From positions 1-9,632 of the forward strand of contig CALLAG010000348.1 of assembly GCA_938002705.1 (NCBI GenBank): DNA of 9,632 nucleotides. The letters run 5' to 3'. How positions within the stretch are numbered: position 1 is the first letter of the stretch; each line of letters begins with the position of its first letter. The position numbers were made by a program, and so were the translations under genes. Shown here piece by piece: positions 7,365-9,632 of the stretch. This DNA comes from an uncultured Saprospiraceae bacterium. Lineage in GTDB: Bacteria; Bacteroidota; Bacteroidia; Chitinophagales; Saprospiraceae. The notes under the pieces are model-generated. The model saw nothing but the letters and a program-made list of their open reading frames with translations, did not search any database and had not been told where the DNA came from.

Positions 7365-7712
7365 ATGAAGAAATCTGATATTAAAATCGAAGTCAATCTT
7401 GACGAAAAGAATACACCTAGCCAGATACATTGGGAAGCAGATTCTCCTAACGGAAGAGAACGTAGGGAAGCTAAAGCTATGCTATTATCATTATTTGATA
7501 AAGATACACTCGATACATTCAAGATAGATATATGGACGACTGACTTACAAGTAGCCGAGATGGATAGACTCGTCTATTATACACTTCAGTCACTGACTAA
7601 TACTTACTACACAGCTACTAAGAATGAAGAATTATCTAATCATATGAGAAGCTTCGTCAGGCACTTTGGAGAGTACACTAAGATCATAGAACCCTCTAAA
7701 GAAACTGAATAA
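7365..7712 (+). CDS. gldC: Gliding motility protein GldC
   Basis: Cytoplasmic 115-residue protein of the GldC family, found in Bacteroidota. Recognisable segments are the start MKKSDIKIEVNLDE, IHWEADSP (21-28), EAKAMLLSLFD (35-45), the strand IDIWTTDLQVAEMD (54-67) and the helical part LTNTYYTATKNEELSNHMRSF (77-97). In Flavobacterium johnsoniae gldC lies with gldB and loss of it lowers, but does not abolish, gliding; it is not a core part of the type IX secretion motor. Here gldB is not next to it; the partner is the TraB-like gene nine bases upstream. The C-terminus (EPSKETE) is short and charged. The family is also found in species not known to glide, so its presence alone does not prove motility. 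Confidence 0.9.
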   Translation: MKKSDIKIEVNLDEKNTPSQIHWEADSPNGRERREAKAMLLSLFDKDTLDTFKIDIWTTDLQVAEMDRLVYYTLQSLTNTYYTATKNEELSNHMRSFVRHFGEYTKIIEPSKETE

Positions 7713-7726
7713 CCATATATAGGATC

Positions 7727-7754
7727 TTGACTGTCTAATAGTGGGTTTTATAAT
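7727..7754 (+). promoter_or_regulatory. Near-consensus sigma70-like promoter upstream of the repressor gene
   Basis: TTGACT at 7727-7732 and TATAAT at 7749-7754 are separated by 16 bases. This is eleven of twelve bases of the enterobacterial consensus. Bacteroidota normally use TTTG and TAnnTTTG, so the match may be chance, or it may reflect an imported or unusual promoter. Used as such, it would give a leader of almost 200 bases before the ATG at 7959, containing the CTGTA sites. Confidence 0.35.
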
Positions 7755-7825
7755 GGTGACAAAACGGTTGTTTTTGTTATATAGACTTAATTGTAATATA
7801 AAAACATATTATCACTAAATTTAAT

Positions 7826-7888
7826 CTGTATAATTAATGTGCTGTAATACAGTAGGTTAAATAGAGTTAGTTAAATTGATATGCTGTA
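7826..7888. promoter_or_regulatory. Cluster of CTGTA half-sites: candidate repressor operator
   Basis: CTGTA occurs at 7826-7830, 7842-7846 and 7884-7888, all in the same orientation. The middle copy forms a perfect inverted repeat, CTGTA-A-TACAG (7842-7852). CTGT with ACAG is also the half-site pair of LexA operators, although there the spacer is eight bases and here three. The position 70-130 bases ahead of an S24 repressor gene makes autoregulation plausible. The motif is short and the region is AT-rich, so chance remains possible. Confidence 0.4.
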
Positions 7889-7958
7889 TTTATATATTAT
7901 ATTATTTTATATATATAAATAATTTACATATATTTACAACACCAACTTATCAATCATT

Positions 7959-8807
7959 ATGAAGCACAACGAACTCACTGACAGGTTCAAATCTATAGTC
8001 AGACATCTCAAGGAAGAAAAGCTAATTCCCTCAGCTAGGCAACTTGCCCTTAAGATCTCAGTACACCCACAATGTATCAGTGATATCATGACTGGCAAGC
8101 GAGCAGTTAATTCTGATATTATCCACAAATGTGCACAGCATTTTGATATAAATACAAATTACTTATATCGCGGAGTAGGATGCATGTTACTTACTGACGA
8201 GGAGAATATACAGGATGTCGATTGTTCTGATAAGAAATCTGAGTTCAATGAACGTATAGCCTATGTACCTTATGAAGTGCAAGCAGGTTATATAGACCAA
8301 TTTCATCAGGATAATTATGTAGAAGAGTTAGTGACATTCTCCTTGCCTGATCCTCGCTATCAGCATGGTAATTATAGGTGCTTTGATGTGATAGGTGACA
8401 GCATGGAGCCGAGCATCTATTCTGGTGATAAGCTTATCTGTCAGAACGTAGAGCAGCAATACTGGATGTCTTCCATTAAGAATAACTATGTCTATGTAAT
8501 CATCTCAAATGAGGGTGTCGTTGTCAAGAGAGTAATCAATAGGATAAGTCAAGATGGTATTCTTAGATTGATTTCTGATAATGACTTTTATCCTGACATC
8601 GAATTATTCGCTGGCGATATAAAAGAAGTATGGTTAGTGACATCTAAGATCTCATCATTCATGCAGTCTCCTAACAATATCAGGAATGGACTTGATAAAG
8701 TGGTAGAGACCTTAAAAGACACAATCACTGATCAAAGCAAAATGATACAAAGTCTCAATGGTACCATAGAGAAAATGCTTAGGCAAAACAGAGTATCGAG
8801 AGTATAA
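7959..8807 (+). CDS. HTH-type transcriptional repressor with S24 (LexA/CI-like) peptidase domain
   Basis: Regulator of 282 residues. An N-terminal XRE-like helix-turn-helix (about 8-65) contains SARQLALKISVHPQCISDIMTGKRAV. The C-terminal S24 domain starts with VPYEVQAGY, where Ala109-Gly110 is the expected self-cleavage site. The catalytic Ser148 is in VIGDSMEPSIYSGDKLI and the general-base Lys190 in VVVKRVIN. All elements for RecA-stimulated self-cleavage are therefore present, though many Bacteroidota members of this type are stable housekeeping regulators. After the domain, residues about 243-276 form an extra amphipathic helix that could be a coiled coil. It is not LexA itself: it is longer than LexA (about 200) and has an XRE-type rather than winged DNA-binding part. 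Three bases separate its stop from the next gene, so it heads an operon. Confidence 0.88.
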   Translation: MKHNELTDRFKSIVRHLKEEKLIPSARQLALKISVHPQCISDIMTGKRAVNSDIIHKCAQHFDINTNYLYRGVGCMLLTDEENIQDVDCSDKKSEFNERIAYVPYEVQAGYIDQFHQDNYVEELVTFSLPDPRYQHGNYRCFDVIGDSMEPSIYSGDKLICQNVEQQYWMSSIKNNYVYVIISNEGVVVKRVINRISQDGILRLISDNDFYPDIELFAGDIKEVWLVTSKISSFMQSPNNIRNGLDKVVETLKDTITDQSKMIQSLNGTIEKMLRQNRVSRV

Positions 8808-8810
8808 TTA

Positions 8811-9083
8811 ATGACTCTTTGTAATCTATTAATATCTAAAAATCTGGAATACGTGGATAAGGTCAAAGAAATAAGTGGAGTAGTTGTTTTCAAGAATTTT
8901 GAAGGCGGTTTCTGGGGTATTGAAGCCGATGATAACTATCTACCTATAGTGTTCCCAGAACAGCTTAAATTGGATGGTGCCCAATTATCCTGTACAGTAC
9001 AGATAGATGATGACGCTATGTCAGCTATAAGCTGGGGGCAGCCTTGTACTATCATTTCTTTCTCTACTCTTGATATGATATAA
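8811..9083 (+). CDS. Small beta-rich protein of unknown function
   Basis: The 90-residue product has no signal peptide or membrane segment. The core GVVVFKNFEGGFWGIEADDNYLP (23-45), then FPEQLKLDG (48-56), then AISWGQPCTIISF (72-84), reads as alternating short strands. It recalls, from memory, an unnamed compact beta domain seen in bacterial and archaeal lipoproteins, with EGGF-[YW]-GI near its start, LPxxxxxDG in the middle and WGxPxxI at its end. Those are usually exported, whereas this copy should be cytoplasmic. Four bases of context (TTAATG) link it to the repressor gene and only six bases separate it from the next frame, so it probably belongs to one transcript with both. No catalytic motif is visible and I do not assign a function. 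Confidence 0.72.
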   Translation: MTLCNLLISKNLEYVDKVKEISGVVVFKNFEGGFWGIEADDNYLPIVFPEQLKLDGAQLSCTVQIDDDAMSAISWGQPCTIISFSTLDMI

Positions 9084-9089
9084 GTTATA

Positions 9090-9632
9090 GTGCAAGTACT
9101 TATCCCAAGTAGTCAGATTATAAGCTTATCACCTATACCACAAAGTGGTTCTAAGCAGTCACCCATCACAATATATAAAGGAGAATGGATTTATATTCCG
9201 CTGAGTGACTCGGCATCATTAGTAGATGATATTCTCAATGTACGTAGCAGCACTGGTCGAGATATAAGCATAATGGGATATAGTATCAATGACGAGTTAG
9301 ATGTCACCTCAAAACAAATTATCAGGAGTCAAATAGCAGTGGTAAAAGGTCATCAAAATTTCCCTGAGAAAATAACAGTAGGAGAGGAGATCGCTAATAA
9401 TCTAAGAATAAAAGGCATAGATGCCTCCAACTCTAATTGCAGTACTATCTTGGATACATACAATATTACTTCTGATAGATTCTGTAATGATCTCAGTACT
9501 CATGATAAGCTCATTATGGCAATCACCATAGCTGTAGAGTCTGATATTTCGATGCTCATATTAGACGGTGTCATAAGTCAGATTGCACAAAGTGAGAGAG
9601 AGCTAATACTTAATTATATACACAGAAGAACA
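9090..9632 (+). CDS. Degenerate ABC-ATPase-like protein, 3' end outside window
   Basis: An open frame of 181 codons runs to the window edge. GTG at 9090 is the only plausible start: the codon three before it is the stop of the previous gene, and the first in-frame ATG (codon 62) would remove the first strands. The order of elements follows ABC ATPases of the LolD/FtsE/MacB type. ITIYKGEWIYI (27-37) matches the strand before the P-loop. IAVVKGHQNFPEKITVGEEI (82-101) matches the Q-loop region. NDLSTHDKLIMAITIAVE (133-150) matches the LSGGQ signature and its helix, and ISMLILDG (153-160) matches Walker B. However, the P-loop GxxGxGK[ST] is replaced by PLSDSASLV, Gly stands in for the Q-loop Gln, LSTHD replaces LSGGQ, and Gly160 replaces the catalytic Glu. 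It should not hydrolyse ATP. The frame is intact, so it looks like a maintained pseudo-enzyme rather than a decaying gene. Confidence 0.6.
   Translation, partial: MQVLIPSSQIISLSPIPQSGSKQSPITIYKGEWIYIPLSDSASLVDDILNVRSSTGRDISIMGYSINDELDVTSKQIIRSQIAVVKGHQNFPEKITVGEEIANNLRIKGIDASNSNCSTILDTYNITSDRFCNDLSTHDKLIMAITIAVESDISMLILDGVISQIAQSERELILNYIHRRT

Larger units (their letters stand above)
7713..7958. other. AT-rich 246-base intergenic leader
   Basis: This non-coding stretch separates gldC from the repressor operon. No terminator hairpin with a T run is visible after gldC. The last 75 bases, from about 7884, are almost pure A and T with TATATA runs and could bend or melt easily. I see no open reading frame or RNA gene in it beyond the candidate promoter and operator listed separately. 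Confidence 0.6.

Noticed and set aside
7887..7935. TATATA-rich block as a possible replication origin or repeat element
   Set aside because: It is simple AT-rich sequence with no DnaA boxes, no ordered repeats and no origin-linked genes nearby.
7934..8128. Minus-strand open frame of 64 codons over the repressor start
   Set aside because: Antisense to the helix-turn-helix coding part; no support for a divergent gene.
7959..8807. Reading the S24 repressor as a prophage CI protein and the region as a prophage
   Set aside because: No integrase, phage structural gene, attachment repeat or divergent cro-like gene is visible; such S24 regulators also occur as ordinary chromosomal genes in Bacteroidota.
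8811..9632. The small protein and the following frame as one gene split by a stop codon (they share a reading frame)
   Set aside because: The small protein ends at a natural domain end, a GTG start follows after six bases, and the two parts have unrelated character; separate genes explain this better.

Overview
The window is an AT-rich (by eye below 40% G+C) chromosomal stretch from a member of the Bacteroidota. The best evidence is gldC, a gliding-motility gene of that phylum. A ccmB-ccmC-ccmD-like cytochrome c maturation block of Bacteroidota type, the near absence of Shine-Dalgarno sequences and the general gene style agree with this. Gliding and a c-type-cytochrome respiratory chain point to an aerobic environmental lineage; I cannot name a genus. 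No rRNA, tRNA, CRISPR, insertion sequence or phage structural gene is visible.

Left part (1-2133): the 3' end of tpiA (triosephosphate isomerase) enters from the left edge. It is met head-on by a minus-strand SRPBCC (START-like) protein gene whose last 32 codons lie antisense to tpiA. Upstream of that, also on the minus strand, is a secreted LysM-plus-amidase_3 cell-wall hydrolase.

Middle (2322-7712, all plus strand): a tight cluster encodes CcmB, a CcmC carrying a large extra extracytoplasmic domain, a CcmD-like small membrane protein and glutamate dehydrogenase, ending in a strong terminator. A free-standing Lrp/AsnC regulator with its own terminator follows, then a TraB/GumN-family protein and GldC. 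The Lrp/AsnC gene beside glutamate dehydrogenase suggests local amino-acid-responsive control, which is inference.

Right part (7713-9632): a 246-base AT-rich leader holds three CTGTA half-sites, one forming a perfect small palindrome, and a near-consensus sigma70-like promoter. It precedes a closely spaced run of three genes: an HTH-S24 (LexA/CI-like) repressor with cleavage site, Ser and Lys retained; a 90-residue beta-rich small protein; and a GTG-started reading frame that runs off the right edge. That last frame looks like an ABC-transporter ATPase with nearly all nucleotide-binding and catalytic motifs eroded. This run is the least ordinary part of the window and the best candidate for an undescribed system.
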